Below, piece by piece: positions 18,501-29,081 of a DNA stretch of 64,000 nucleotides. Position numbers and translations under genes: made by a program. The stretch spans positions 1 through 64,000 of the forward strand of contig JAWPGT010000027.1 in NCBI GenBank assembly GCA_034638255.1, written 5' to 3'. Under the pieces are notes generated by a model. It searched no databases. It was not told the origin of the DNA and was given only the letters and a program-made list of their open reading frames with translations. The stretch's first letter is position 1. Each line of letters begins with the position of its first letter. This stretch comes from Coprinus comatus (Eukaryota > Basidiomycota > Agaricomycetes > Agaricales > Agaricaceae).

Positions 18501-21382
18501 AATCGAGTATAGGTAAAACCGGAGTAGTCATCTAAGAACGTGATGATCCACTTTGCACGGTGATATGATAATGTGGGAAATTCAAGAAGGTCAGAATGAA
18601 CCAACTCGAATATTTCGGTAGCTCTGGACAATGATGGAGGATGAGCCTTTTCCTGCAGCTTGCCACGAGCGCAACCATCACATGTCCTTGACCGTTTTGG
18701 AATATCGACGTCTGGAAAATTAACCGTGTGTTCCTTGAACTTCCTGAGCACTTGCTTCGAAGGATGTCCAAGTCGATTATGCCAGAGATCATAAAGCGAA
18801 TGAACTCCAGGTAAAGTTAGGGAACGGATGTCACTATCCAATATGATTCGTGAATGAACCATATGTATTCCATCACCTTTTACCCGCTGAGTAGCCTCCA
18901 TGTAGAGGGAGCCATCGGGCCGTAGGATCCAAGATCCCGTCACATCAGCCTCAAGCCTTAAGCCATCAAGATAAAAGGGTCCTGGTGACATAAGTCTTCC
19001 ATTCAATCCCTCTATGTAAAATACCGGGTATAATGACATGATGGTTCGTACACCAGCCAATTCATGCTGGATGATTACACGGCCACGTGCTTTGATGGTG
19101 GTGTGACTGTTAGCAGTTTGCACCGTGCCGTAATCACCCTTCTCGACGTCAACGAAGTTGCCAATGTTACCAGTAAAGTGATAACTAGCGCCAGAGTCGA
19201 GCATCCAGATTGCTATACCAGTATTATACACTGGGCGATTTTTGCAATTGCTGCATTGACAATGTTCAAAGAATTTACCATGGTCATCTTTTTCATATCC
19301 TGAGATCGAAACAGTAGGTTTTAAGTACTTCATCGGGATAGAAATAGGAAAATCATAATGTGCGGTATCATTCGTGGCGGGAAAAATACAAATCTCAGTA
19401 TCTAGCGGTGGAGGATTACAAACAGTAGTCCGAATAGTTCTAGTAGTCCCATACAACGATCTCGATAGTCCATCAACTGCCCTCGAGCTTAGAAGCGAGA
19501 GGCGGGAGAACCCGGAGCGGAGGAATTTTCTGGAACACCCCAGAAGCGAGTTGCTTCGGGGTCCACGCTGTACAGAGCACACATCAGAAAAAGATGAATC
19601 TTTGATCAGAGATTCTACGTACTTGTATTCCTCGTCATCGGTATCGTACTGGGTAGAGGGCGAGTTCATGATTTGTTCATATTGTTCATCAAGAACAGAG
19701 ACAGATGCCGGAGCAGACACCTGATCATGCGGAGGACGCATGTGAACATTATCATTCTCGTCAATAGAGACTACCGAATGCGGGGGACTAGGCTCACAGG
19801 CTGGACGAGAGGTAAGAACTAGACCATCGAGCGAAGGCAAGGCAGGGGGAGGTGTAGGCTCCATACCAAGACGACGTTCGTAGGACTTGAGCACCCGGGC
19901 CTTGGTCCTTTGCAATCTGGTCCTTCCCACGAGTTGGTTTGGAACCACGGTAGGAGCTTTACGCTCAACTACCTTCTCGGGAGTGGACTCTCTAATTTCC
20001 TCAATGAAAGCACGAGTGGATTTGAAGGGACGGTCTAAAACGGTAGCAGCAGGAGAGGCGAAGTTGTTGAGCATGACGATATTGGAAGCAGCTGCATCTA
20101 CCCCAGTAGTAGAGGTATTAGTGGTGTCCGCGGACTTAGCATTTTTGTTACCACCACGTTTTCCCCGAGTCCTCTTCTTCTTTTTGTCCTCACCGGCTCC
20201 ACCCTGTTGGGTCTGACCGGAACCAGAACCGCTGCCAGATTGTTGAGGTTGCGGTTGCTGCCCTTGCGGGCGCGAACCTTGACCTTGGTTCTGGTTTTGG
20301 TTGTGGTTGTGTTGTTTAGGGCCTTTAAAGCCCTTCACACCCTGAGAACGTAAAGCGTTAGCTTGACCACGAGAGTCGAGCCAAGCGGACTGGATCGCTT
20401 CAGCAACGATCTGTACTGTGAGCCGAGAGAACTCGGAACTTCCGTATCGAACGAGAAGCGAAGCCCAAGTTGCATTCCATTGGTTTGGAATGTGCGTCAA
20501 CAGCATGAGTGCTCGAAGGAGGTTGGGAACCATGATAGGAGGATTTGCAGTTTCGAGGCGAGTGAAATATGAAGTGAACATTGCGATCTCGGCCGAAGGA
20601 TCTGCTGTGCCAGATAACCTAAAGCCGTCCGCTTTTGCCCACACCTCGAATGCAGTTCCTGCATTAAATGTGCCGTAGATCGTTTGCAGGTGTTCCCAAA
20701 GTTCAAAAGAATAGACTCTTCCGTGATTTAACATTTCATCTGAGATTTTAGAGTTGATTAATCCTAAGGCAAAAGCCTCAGCATTATCGAATTTAGTCTG
20801 TTCTGCGTCAGGAATTATCCATCTTGTACCAGTTTGTGCAGCGCGTGCGGGTGTATCATCCGTAGCAGCTCTGGCAGGGATGGTATATTCTTCTGACTGA
20901 GACTTTGGACTCTGTTTCTGTAGGATGATTTGTCCCACAGAATAACCGTCAATGATGATCATGTTTGCACAGTTAATCAATTTCATCGACCACATAGGGT
21001 AGTCGGCTGAACCTTTGAGAACGGGCAAAGTGGGGATGAGCGCAGTCATGATGATGAATTGGAGATAAGAATCTACAACAAAACACATGTTAGCCTCATG
21101 TTGTAAGTCGCACATACGTGCGCCAGCAACAGTTCTGCGAGCTTTCCGTCTAACCGAGTACGGTAGTATGGAGCAAGCATCACACCAGAGAGGGAGAGAC
21201 GAAATCTCTGAGGGCCTGGAACAGGACTCAATCTCTCCAGGTTGGTCGACGTGAACCACACGTTTCCGAGAGTGAGATGACTTAACATGCTGAGAAGCTA
21301 TGTGTCTCGTCGAACTCAAGGATCCATACTGGCTAGTCGGGGCCCATAACCTGTTGAAAGCAACGCGTATACATGTAGACAT
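15506..21382 (-). CDS. Copia Gag-Pol polyprotein
   Basis: Single uninterrupted ORF of 1958 codons. The first ATG lies inside the 5' LTR; a more usual Gag start is Met112 (ATG at 21049). Order: copia-type Gag about 120-350 without an obvious zinc knuckle, instead a Q/G-rich and Lys/Arg-rich stretch (355-415); protease DSGASYHFTG at 729-738; pre-integrase H868-H873-C901-C904; integrase D931, D993, E1029; a Pro-rich, acidic and His-rich linker (about 1170-1300); RT with D1533 and YVDD at 1620-1623; RNase H with the YSDSDWDSD segment near 1790 and E1834. The order protease-integrase-RT-RNase H defines Ty1/Copia. No lesion was found, so it may be active. Confidence 0.96.
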   Translation of the reverse strand: MSTCIRVAFNRLWAPTSQYGSLSSTRHIASQHVKSSHSRKRVVHVDQPGEIESCSRPSEISSLPLWCDACSILPYSVRRKARRTVAGARMCDLQHEANMCFVVDSYLQFIIMTALIPTLPVLKGSADYPMWSMKLINCANMIIIDGYSVGQIILQKQSPKSQSEEYTIPARAATDDTPARAAQTGTRWIIPDAEQTKFDNAEAFALGLINSKISDEMLNHGRVYSFELWEHLQTIYGTFNAGTAFEVWAKADGFRLSGTADPSAEIAMFTSYFTRLETANPPIMVPNLLRALMLLTHIPNQWNATWASLLVRYGSSEFSRLTVQIVAEAIQSAWLDSRGQANALRSQGVKGFKGPKQHNHNQNQNQGQGSRPQGQQPQPQQSGSGSGSGQTQQGGAGEDKKKKRTRGKRGGNKNAKSADTTNTSTTGVDAAASNIVMLNNFASPAATVLDRPFKSTRAFIEEIRESTPEKVVERKAPTVVPNQLVGRTRLQRTKARVLKSYERRLGMEPTPPPALPSLDGLVLTSRPACEPSPPHSVVSIDENDNVHMRPPHDQVSAPASVSVLDEQYEQIMNSPSTQYDTDDEEYKYVESLIKDSSFSDVCSVQRGPRSNSLLGCSRKFLRSGFSRLSLLSSRAVDGLSRSLYGTTRTIRTTVCNPPPLDTEICIFPATNDTAHYDFPISIPMKYLKPTVSISGYEKDDHGKFFEHCQCSNCKNRPVYNTGIAIWMLDSGASYHFTGNIGNFVDVEKGDYGTVQTANSHTTIKARGRVIIQHELAGVRTIMSLYPVFYIEGLNGRLMSPGPFYLDGLRLEADVTGSWILRPDGSLYMEATQRVKGDGIHMVHSRIILDSDIRSLTLPGVHSLYDLWHNRLGHPSKQVLRKFKEHTVNFPDVDIPKRSRTCDGCARGKLQEKAHPPSLSRATEIFELVHSDLLEFPTLSYHRAKWIITFLDDYSGFTYTRFLRQKSDVFATFQEFLAQVETQHGKKVKRVRTDNGGEYISDKLKNLFSLAGIVHENTAPHIHEQNGRAERLNRTIREKSEAMRLHACCPENWWEFAVETAIHIYNRTPMKRLEYRTPFELMHGNKPNVNGLHVFGCGAYVYLPPAVRENKLAAKSETMIFLGYDGSNLKFMRHQKGNVIYIAHTAIFEEEWFPKCESTATDRRRDLRTPPNPPDDLFDGMSDDGSDTDYFDFPADPPAIPPKTPSNPTRPSDPPAPPARDPSIPPPPTPPPKSPSRRPKVETEDEDDGLSYVSEDSLDHHHHDGHNHDHRDHYHPSETPRRSQPERAQRPLPKRAQEGPSFEPRRSDRERKVPERPDNAYGHKHPSEILRDYDTISLEEPGPSNRFKMPRGRPQNLSDEEARQRLEQYGENYKRWMESQGERNPAAPPEDEDEMQQRLSREGGLEWINILLTKAKLAHSNAAKIPVQFRDLGKLDPEERQKWLEACKEELTALKKRKVYEIVDLPKGRKAIQNRWVFNVKGDGRKCARLVAKGFSQVEGIDFDELFSPVVRYESTRILLGLAALNDWDIEAVDVKTAYLYGKLDEEIYMKQPEGFIQEGKENKVWRLRRALYGLKQAGLAWWKEMATSMKDLGFSRCESDAGVYIYRDKKTGKICIAVVYVDDVLFMGNDSALLKKLKEKFMKRWECRDAGEVKEFLGMRIRRDRKNRKIFLDQASYLQKILERFKIDGAGRETKPARTPLPEGYHAVPNTGPVNATLRTRYQQVIGSLLYLMIGTRPDIGFAVTKLSQHAHNPTEEHLKRALYICRYLLATKEYHMVLDGGKGEGFITYSDSDWDSDPTDRRSQTGYFTSLASCPVAWVSRSQKTVALSSTEAEYMALSDSCRQAVWIRQLMMELGLSNGEPMEICGDNMGSLFIAQNPTVEKRSKHIDIKFHFIRQCLADKKVLLFFIPGTSNPADLLTKNLGRVKFENFRNSHFGLVFSSPTFAASKRTLKNNMD
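21340..21351 (-). promoter_or_regulatory. Copia PBS, initiator-tRNA anticodon-arm type
   Basis: Directly after the 5' LTR the minus strand reads GGTTATGGGCCC. Its complement resembles the anticodon stem-loop of initiator tRNA-Met (CAU in context, one mismatch by my recollection), the half-tRNA priming mode known for copia-type elements. Confidence 0.55.
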
Positions 21383-21732
21383 AGCAATATAATGATACGC
21401 ACGAAGTGGTAGTTAGTATGTTTGCTTGGTGGAGAGAATAGAGTGTAAGAGAACTTGGTAGTTCGAGAACTGTGTAATACAGGAGAGAATGTACACTACT
21501 TATATGATAATGAAGTGGTCCGTGCTACGACTAGAAAGGAGTCAGGTGTCTACTACGTGTCAGGTAATTATACATGAAACAGGAGTTGATACAGGGGTTG
21601 AAACACATAAGTGAAACGCTAACTACAACCAATAAGGAGCTGCCACATAATGCAAAGCGTAATGAAACGATGAAAGTGAAACGAAATGAAAATGTCATGT
21701 GACTATCTAATAATAGTCCGTATTTTCCAACA
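21352..21732 (-). repeat. Copia 5' LTR (381 bp)
   Basis: Identical by eye to the 3' LTR at 15080-15460. It contains the first ATG of the Gag-Pol ORF. Confidence 0.95.
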
Positions 21733-21998
21733 ACAAATTCCATATCCAACTCCTCACTCCTGTCAAAGAGAATGACGTATATGGCAAAATGTTTACAGCA
21801 CCACCTCCAGACATCGTAAATGGAGAAGAAGAATACGAAGTCGAAAATATCCTGAACCACCGAGGAACCCCGAGGACAAGACGGTATCTTGTTCATTGGA
21901 AAGGATACTCCTCTACGGAAGATTCTTGGGAGCCTGAATCGAATCTTACCAATTCAGGAGCAATCCTAAAAGATTATAAAAAGAGACACGGATTCTGA
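21733..21998 (+). pseudogene. pol: Gypsy body B pol, 3' remainder with chromodomain
   Basis: Continues the pol frame after the copia insertion and its ACAAA duplication. It encodes the end of the integrase C-terminal domain and the chromodomain, ending at TGA (21996-21998). The last residues differ slightly from copies A and C. Confidence 0.9.
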
Positions 21999-22699
21999 CC
22001 AAATCCCCAGTTCAATGCTCTACTCTCCTCCCAATACACCCATCACTACTATCGCCAATGCCACCTCTACCGTACTCCCAACCCAAACCTTGGCTCCTGC
22101 CAATGGTTCCACCACACGCATCCCTCTCCCGTATTCCCCTGACACTCAGCTTGTTCGATTCCGACTATCATGCGAAACATACATCGCTGACCTCGAATCC
22201 GTTCATCGAAACAACTCTGAACGCCGCACACTCCTTCACACCCTTCGGGAAGACCTATCTGCTTACTTTCCTCAAAGAGCTAAGGAACTGTCCCTTTGGG
22301 ACACCTTGGCCCACACTTGTCAAAAACTCCAATCGAATGGTTTTTCACAACCAGAGCATGCTAGCCTCCACCAGCTTTTCCAGGATCTTGACAGATCCCG
22401 AAATTCAAGACCTTCGCTCTTCAGCGTTAGTTTTGGACCACGATATGTTAGCACTAGCAACCTTGAGACTCGAAGGGACGGAATCCTTTCTAGAGACTCG
22501 GAAGCGACTCACACCACTCCTCAGGAACCACTACATGCTCGAACAATGGGCCCGGAACCTGACCACTCAGGAAAGCTACTACCTGACCAACCTACTATCC
22601 CACCAAACGTTCCCAGCCAATGTCCCCAGACCCCATACATGCCACCAATTAAATCCACACAGCGTCGGTGCCCTGCATGTAACGGACATAACCACTTCC
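21988..22699 (+). pseudogene. Gypsy body B ORF3, truncated at central LTR
   Basis: Matches copy C ORF3 from its start to just after the CCHC motif begins, then stops where the central LTR starts at 22700; about 530 nt of ORF3 are missing. The start codon used in A and C is ACG here (21988-21990); the next in-frame ATG is at 22015. The two-frame coding pattern is the same as in copy C. Confidence 0.8.
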
Positions 22700-23324
22700 T
22701 GTTACGAGCCCACCCAAACCACCGGCCTGTACCACCACCACCGAGGAAGACTTGTTCGCCATCTTCCCCGAACTCATTCCCAATGACGACACTATGGACG
22801 ACTCCGCCTGACATACCATTCCCCGATGACATCACTATGACATCGTTATGACCTAACGTCAAACTAAGTATGAGACTCCACTTATGCTTAGAAGTCTGCA
22901 TTTCCCCAGCTCCAGTATTAGTTATGTGTTTCGTCATTTTACTCCTGTTGACTAATCTTTCATTGTATATGGAGTAAATAGTCCCCGACCCCGATGTCTC
23001 ACCTACTCCTGTTGACAGTTCTAGCATTGTGTATGGAGTAGATTATAAAGCGATGACGAGTATTTGGGATATACGTAGTTAGTAGCTATTAATAGGTACA
23101 TTCCTAGAATAGTATAAATACTCGCTGTATTAGACGATTAAAGCCTTAAGCTTTAATCTCTTCTGTTGTAGCCCTTATACATCTCTGTCTCCATACCTCT
23201 CGGTCACTAGGTTGAAAGGCCTTGAGATTGCAGCAGAGTGTTTATTGATCGCACGTTCCTACACGACTGCACTCTAGCGTTTAAGTTCCAGGAGTGTTCA
23301 GCTTAACGGTTCGTGGTCATAACA
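22700..23324 (+). repeat. Central LTR between gypsy bodies B and C (625 bp)
   Basis: TGTTACGAGC to GGTCATAACA. It has the variant bases of LTR A (6817-7441) rather than those of the outer pair. TATAAATA at 23113 and the predicted RNA 5' end AAGCTTTAATCT at 23148-23159. Confidence 0.92.
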
Positions 23325-23326
23325 TT

Positions 23327-23338
23327 AGATTAAAGCTT
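23327..23338 (+). promoter_or_regulatory. Predicted self-priming PBS, body C
   Basis: AGATTAAAGCTT two bases after the LTR, complementary to 23148-23159 in the same LTR. Confidence 0.65.
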
Positions 23339-24393
23339 CCCTTTCACTGGACCGGTAGGGTTATCCGGTCTCTCCCCCTTGGAACCGAACGGAGGATTGT
23401 CGAAACCCGGCAGTCAATCGATTCCCGTCATCTTGGAACTTGAAACGGCGTTACTTGTTCTGGTCTAACCGGTACCTCTTAGTGGTATACTGGTAGTCGT
23501 TATACCCGCTAATCCCTGGTATAACGCGTCGCAGCTCACAAAGTGATACTCCTTCGCCGGAGCAAAGTGGGAAGTCTAGGTGTTTGAAATCCTAGCCAAC
23601 CGGACCGCGGTGGGTTTGTACATCGCTGAAATCTACGCATTTAGTAAGTCGTAGTCAGGCCCCTTTAATTAGGACCCCCTGGCCGTCAAGCTCTAAGCGA
23701 GCGCAAGCTGTTAAGTCAGTAAAAGCTCTAAGCGAGCACTCAAGCTGTTAGTCAGTAAAAGCTCTAAGCGAGCATTATCAAGCTGTCAGGCAGCAGTTCT
23801 CCCTTTTCCATTCCCAATCCATTCCTTACACCCCCACACTCCTTTATAAAAACCTCTACAAACTCTTGGGCAACCACCAACTCTGAATCATCATTTCACG
23901 ACAACGAAGAACCAGTCAAACATCAGTTCCTAAACCGGAATTTGATAGGACACAACTTCAACGAAGCAGATCTCGCTACCGAGAAACCCCTTCCACCGAA
24001 CCCTTCCCAGTTCACATCCCCGGACCGATCCAAGCCTCTACCTCACAAGACTCTGGACGCTCCACCTCGTCATTTTATACACAACCACCAGTACCTCCCC
24101 AATCTCAGCTTTTCGGAGAACCTAGTCCTATACAACGACAAGGTTCACAATCTAGCGAAACTTCAAGACAATACAGGGAAAAACCACAACAATCTTCATC
24201 TGAAGAAGACGACTCAGACGACGACCCCCCGCCAATCCCTCCTCGAAGACCTAGAGTTACTATCCCGTCTCGAGTCCATACACCAATCACAACTCCCGCC
24301 AACCCAACAACTCCACACACTCCGTCATTACCCCCGGCTCCACCAAATCCCTTCGCACCTACTACAAACAGCTCGCCAAGCTCAAATTCAAAG
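23339..24393 (+). other. Gypsy body C leader
   Basis: Same leader as in A and B, with the tandem repeat block at 23688-23790 and the ATG-less upstream part of the gag frame. Confidence 0.75.
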
Positions 24394-25553
24394 ATGCCCT
24401 CCACAACTACAGTCCCAGCACTCAAACTCCCAGTTCCCCCACCATTCGCTGGAGACACAGCATCCTACGGTCATTGGAAACAACGACTTGGAATCTACTA
24501 TGCAGCAGATCAAGCCCGATTCCATGACAGCGAAACAAAGATCCTATACACTCTTTCCCTTATGGTTGGACCGGCAGCCACATGGGCACATGCCTTCACA
24601 GAGAGCGCATACGACGACAAGACTTCAACCTACAATTTGGGAACCTTCACAGCATTCACCAAAGCCTTGGACACAAGCTTCCGCTCATCCACCCATGTCT
24701 CAGATGCCATGGCCCGGATTACCAAGTTTAAACAAGGAATGCGCAACGTACACGAGTACATCGCAGAATTCGAATCCCTCGCACTTGAAGCACAAATCAC
24801 ACAAGACACACTCAAAATCCATCTCTTCAAAATGGGTCTTGAACCCACAATTGGAATGTATGCCATCAGAGCCATGCCAGCCGATACCTATGAAGCATGG
24901 AAAGGCGCTGCCCGCGCAGCCAGCCACATACTTCAGTCTGAACGAGACTATCGTCAGACACACTATCCCCAAAGGAACCCTCAAATACGTCAAAACCCTC
25001 GCTATCGCCAGGCTCAAAACTTTCATCAACCGCAGTCTATCCCGCGTTACGTTCAACCACCCGTGGTCGCAAAAGACCCGTACGCCATGGATGTCGACTA
25101 CATCGAAGAGGCAATCAATAACCTTCGCCTCAACGGTGAAGAGGAACTCTGTAACATACACAATGAACAGGAGGACTTTGAAGAAGAAGCCCCTCAGCCA
25201 TCTCAAATTGATCCCGGAGAAATCCTTAATCAATTCATCGACAGAGTCTTCACAAGCGAACAAAAGGAATTATTCAGAGATCGACTCTGTTTCCTCTGCA
25301 AGAAACCAGGCCATTTCGCCAACCGATGCCCAGCTCGACGAACTGGCCCATCACCTAATCGCCCGAGGACAATCCTCGCCAGGCGTACAACCAGAGGAAG
25401 GCCCCGACCAAAAATCGAAACCCCCATCTACGACGCCAGATCAACAACCTCATTGAAACCGCCCCTGAAGAAGAAGTAGCAGACGTCTACGATTACTTCT
25501 CCCAAGATAACATGAACGACGATTTCAACAGCGAAATCAAGGATTTTGCTTAA
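24394..25553 (+). pseudogene. gag: Gypsy body C gag with 1-nt deletion
   Basis: Capsid and zinc knuckle are intact, but one C is missing near 25374 (CCC in copy B, CC here). The frame shifts right after the CCHC knuckle and ends early at 25479, losing the normal C-terminal tail and the natural gag/pol overlap. The original stop lies at 25551-25553. It could also be a homopolymer base error. Confidence 0.85.
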
Positions 25554-25588
25554 AGAGATTAGCCACCACGTCTAACTCTCTTCCATCT

Positions 25589-28500
25589 GTGTCTACTGCC
25601 CCATCTACATCATCATATTCTATTCCTCTTCCACTCAACGCTGTACAACTCGGAGGAAATGGATCCAACTCTATCTACGCCCCCACACAAACTTCCAGTG
25701 CAGTAGCCAACTCAGAAACCGTGGATATCCTTGCCCTCATCGACTCAGGAGCAGGAGGAAATTTCATTGACCCAGCTTTGGTAAAACAACACCAATGGCC
25801 TGTCAAGAAACTCTTAAAACCCATTACTGCTTACAATGCAGATGGTACAAAAAATGGTGTTTGTTCATTCTATTCCCCATTGAACTGTACAGTTAATGGT
25901 CGACAAACAACCATCGAAGCCAAAATAATCAGTCTCGGAAAACCTAGAATCATTTTAGGATTCCCCTGGTTACAAGAAAATAATCCAGACATCAATTGGT
26001 CTGACAGATTACTTAAATGGAGAGAAGAAGAATCAAGCGACGAGATATACCTTGATCTAATTCAAACCATTACAGATGATGACACACAACTGAACAAAAT
26101 CTGCCTCGACGAGGAAGACTCAGTTGAAATCAACGTCAAAACATCATCCTCTAACACCATTGCTCAACAATTTGGTGACAAGAAACAAGACGACCCTAAG
26201 AAAGTCGTTCCTAAAGAGTTTGCCGAATTCTACAAACTCTTTGACAAGAAAGCATCAGAACGCTTTCCTCAAACCCGACCTTGGGATCATAAAATCGAAC
26301 TCGAAGATTCATTTGAAGCTCGTTCAATTAAACCATATCGGTTATCACCTCTAGAAGAGAAGGAACTCGACACCTTCTTAAAAGAGAATCTTGAAAAAGG
26401 TTACATTCGACCTTCAAAATCACCTATGGCCTCCCCTTTCTTCTTTGTAGGAAAGAAAGATGGAAAACTACGGCCCTGTCAAGATTACAGATATCTAAAT
26501 CAACACACTATCAAAAACGCATATCCCATTCCCCTCATCTCATCAATACTCGACAAATTGAGAGATTCGAAATGGTTCACAAAACTTGATGTTCGTCTAG
26601 GATATAACAATATCCGCATAAAAGATGGAGATCAATGGAAAGGAGCCTTTAAAACAACTAAAGGACTTTTCGAACCCACAGTCATGTTCTTTGGAATGTG
26701 CAACTCGCCAGCTACCTTCCAAGCAATGATGGACTCATTGTTTAGAAAGCTGATAGATGATGGAGAAGTCATTGTCTATATGGATGATATCCTCATTCAT
26801 GCCAAAACTAAAGAGGAACTTCGCCGTATCACTAAAGAAGTACTACGAATCCTCCTAAAGAATGATCTATTTCTCAAAAACAGAGAAATGCGAATTCGAA
26901 AAACAACACCTCGAGTATCTCGGTGTAATCATCACTCCCAACAACGTCGCCATGGACCCCGCAAAATTACAAGGCATCCAACAATGGCCCGTACCCAAAT
27001 CAGTACGAGACGTTCGCAAGTTCATTGGATTTTGCAACTTCTACCGCAAATTCATTCGAAACTACTCCGACCTCGCACATCCGCTTAACGCTCTTATGTC
27101 TAATACTAAAGTATTCGATTGGACATCCGAATGCCAGTCTTCATTCGAAGATCTGAAAGCGCGATTTCTCACACAGCCCATCCTCACAGTTGCCGATCAA
27201 ACTAAACCGTTTGAAATAGAATGCGATGCATCTCTATACGCAACAGGAGCTGTCCTACTACAACGAGACACCAATGGAGTCAAGCACCCAGTTGCTTATC
27301 ACAGCCGAAGTTTCAATCCCGCCGAACGAAACTATCATTGCTCAGAGCAAGAATTTCTCGCAATAATTCGAGCACTCACAGAGTGGAGACACTACTTCGA
27401 AGGATCACCACACAAAACCATTGTATGGTCCGATCACGAAAACCTCAAACGTTGGAAGAACCCCCAAGATCTCAACCGACGACAAGCACGATGGACAGCG
27501 TATATGCAACGATTCAACATCGAAATCCGACATATCCCCGGCAAGAAAAATGGTCCCGCTGATCATCTATCTCGAAGACCTGATCACGTACCTATCGGAG
27601 ACGATAACCATGACGTAACGGCACTACCCCCGTCATTATTCTCCACAGATTTACAAGAAACGTCACTCTGCATTATTGATGACCTCATCGGTCAGAAAAT
27701 AAAAGACGTCACTCAACAACGGTCTTCATCCATTCCTGAAACATACGTCATCGATGACGATGGTTTCCTCCGCTACCAGAATAAGATTGTCATCCCAGAT
27801 GATCTTCTTCTTAGACGATCCCTCTTACAAAGAGTACACGACCATATCACTGCTGGACATCCAGGAATTACAGAAACTTTACGAAAACTAAAGCAATACT
27901 GTTACTGGCCCGGTATGAACTCGTTCGTACACAACTACGTTCAAGGTTGTGGAACTTGTCAACAATACAAGATCAACCGCCACCCACTCAAAGCACCTTT
28001 ACAACCCATAAAAGGACCCGCTTCCATCCGTCCATTCACCCAAATCTCCATGGACATGATAACGGATCTACCTCCAGACGGCCCCTATGACTCTATATTG
28101 TCCATAGTGGACCATGGACTTACAAAGGGGATATTAATTATTCCTACTGCGAAAACAGCCACAGCCGATGACATAGCCGAGCTATTGATAGAACGGTTAT
28201 TCACCAAATTCGGAACTCCCGAAAAGGTTATCTCAGATCGAGGACCCCAATTCATCGCTAAGTCAATGCAAGAATTCTATTCAAAACTAAATATAGAACC
28301 CGCATACTCGACCGCCTATCACCCTCAATCCGACGGATCAACCGAAAGATTCAATCAAGAAATCGAACTATTCTTATCCATCTATTGCTCTGCAAACCCC
28401 AACTCCTGGGCACGAGCACTGCCTATCCTCGAATTTACACACAATTCCCGCACCCATGCTGGTCGCACTCAAACCCCATTCGAACTAATGTATGGCTATG

Positions 28501-29081
28501 CACCAAAAACATTCCATACTACGGAAGAACCCTCAAACATTCCATCTATCTCATCCCGATTTGAATACCTCAAGCAAACAAGAGAACAGGCTCAAGAAGC
28601 TCATGAACATATGCGTCAACTTATGGCCGCTCGATCGAACAGACCATTACCAACCCTAGAACCAGGACAACGGGTCTGGCTCGATAACAGAAACCTCCAA
28701 ATCAAATACAAATCGAAGAAAATGGCACAGCGCCGAGAAGGCCCCTTCAAAATTCTACGCAAAATAGGAACAACCACCTATGAACTAGAGTTACCAATGA
28801 CGTGGAGGATCCACAACAAATTCCATATCCAACTCCTCACTCCTGTCAAAGAGAATGACGTATATGGCAAAATGTTTACAGCACCACCTCCAGACATCGT
28901 AAATGGAGAAGAAGAATACGAAGTCGAAAATATCCTTAACCACCGAGGAACACCGAGGACAAGACGGTATCTGGTTCATTGGAAAGGATACTCTTCCACG
29001 GAAGATTCTTGGGAACCTGAATCGAATCTTACCAATTCAGGGGCAATCCTAAAAGACTATAAAGAGAGACATGGACTCTGA
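25589..29081 (+). pseudogene. pol: Gypsy body C pol with 1-nt insertion in RT
   Basis: The first frame (25589-27088) covers protease and RT through the YMDD motif. An extra A in an A-run at 26876-26880 (five A against four in copy B) shifts the frame just after RT; the remainder, from RT thumb through RNase H, integrase and chromodomain, continues in another frame to TGA at 29081. Otherwise all catalytic motifs match copy A. Confidence 0.9.

Larger units (their letters stand above)
15080..21732 (-). mobile_element. Intact Ty1/Copia retrotransposon nested in gypsy pol
   Basis: 6.65-kb element flanked by the duplication ACAAA (15075-15079 and 21733-21737). Its two 381-bp LTRs appear identical, so insertion was recent. 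On the minus strand the order is LTR, PBS, one long Gag-Pol ORF, PPT, LTR. It carries every domain needed for mobility. Confidence 0.97.
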
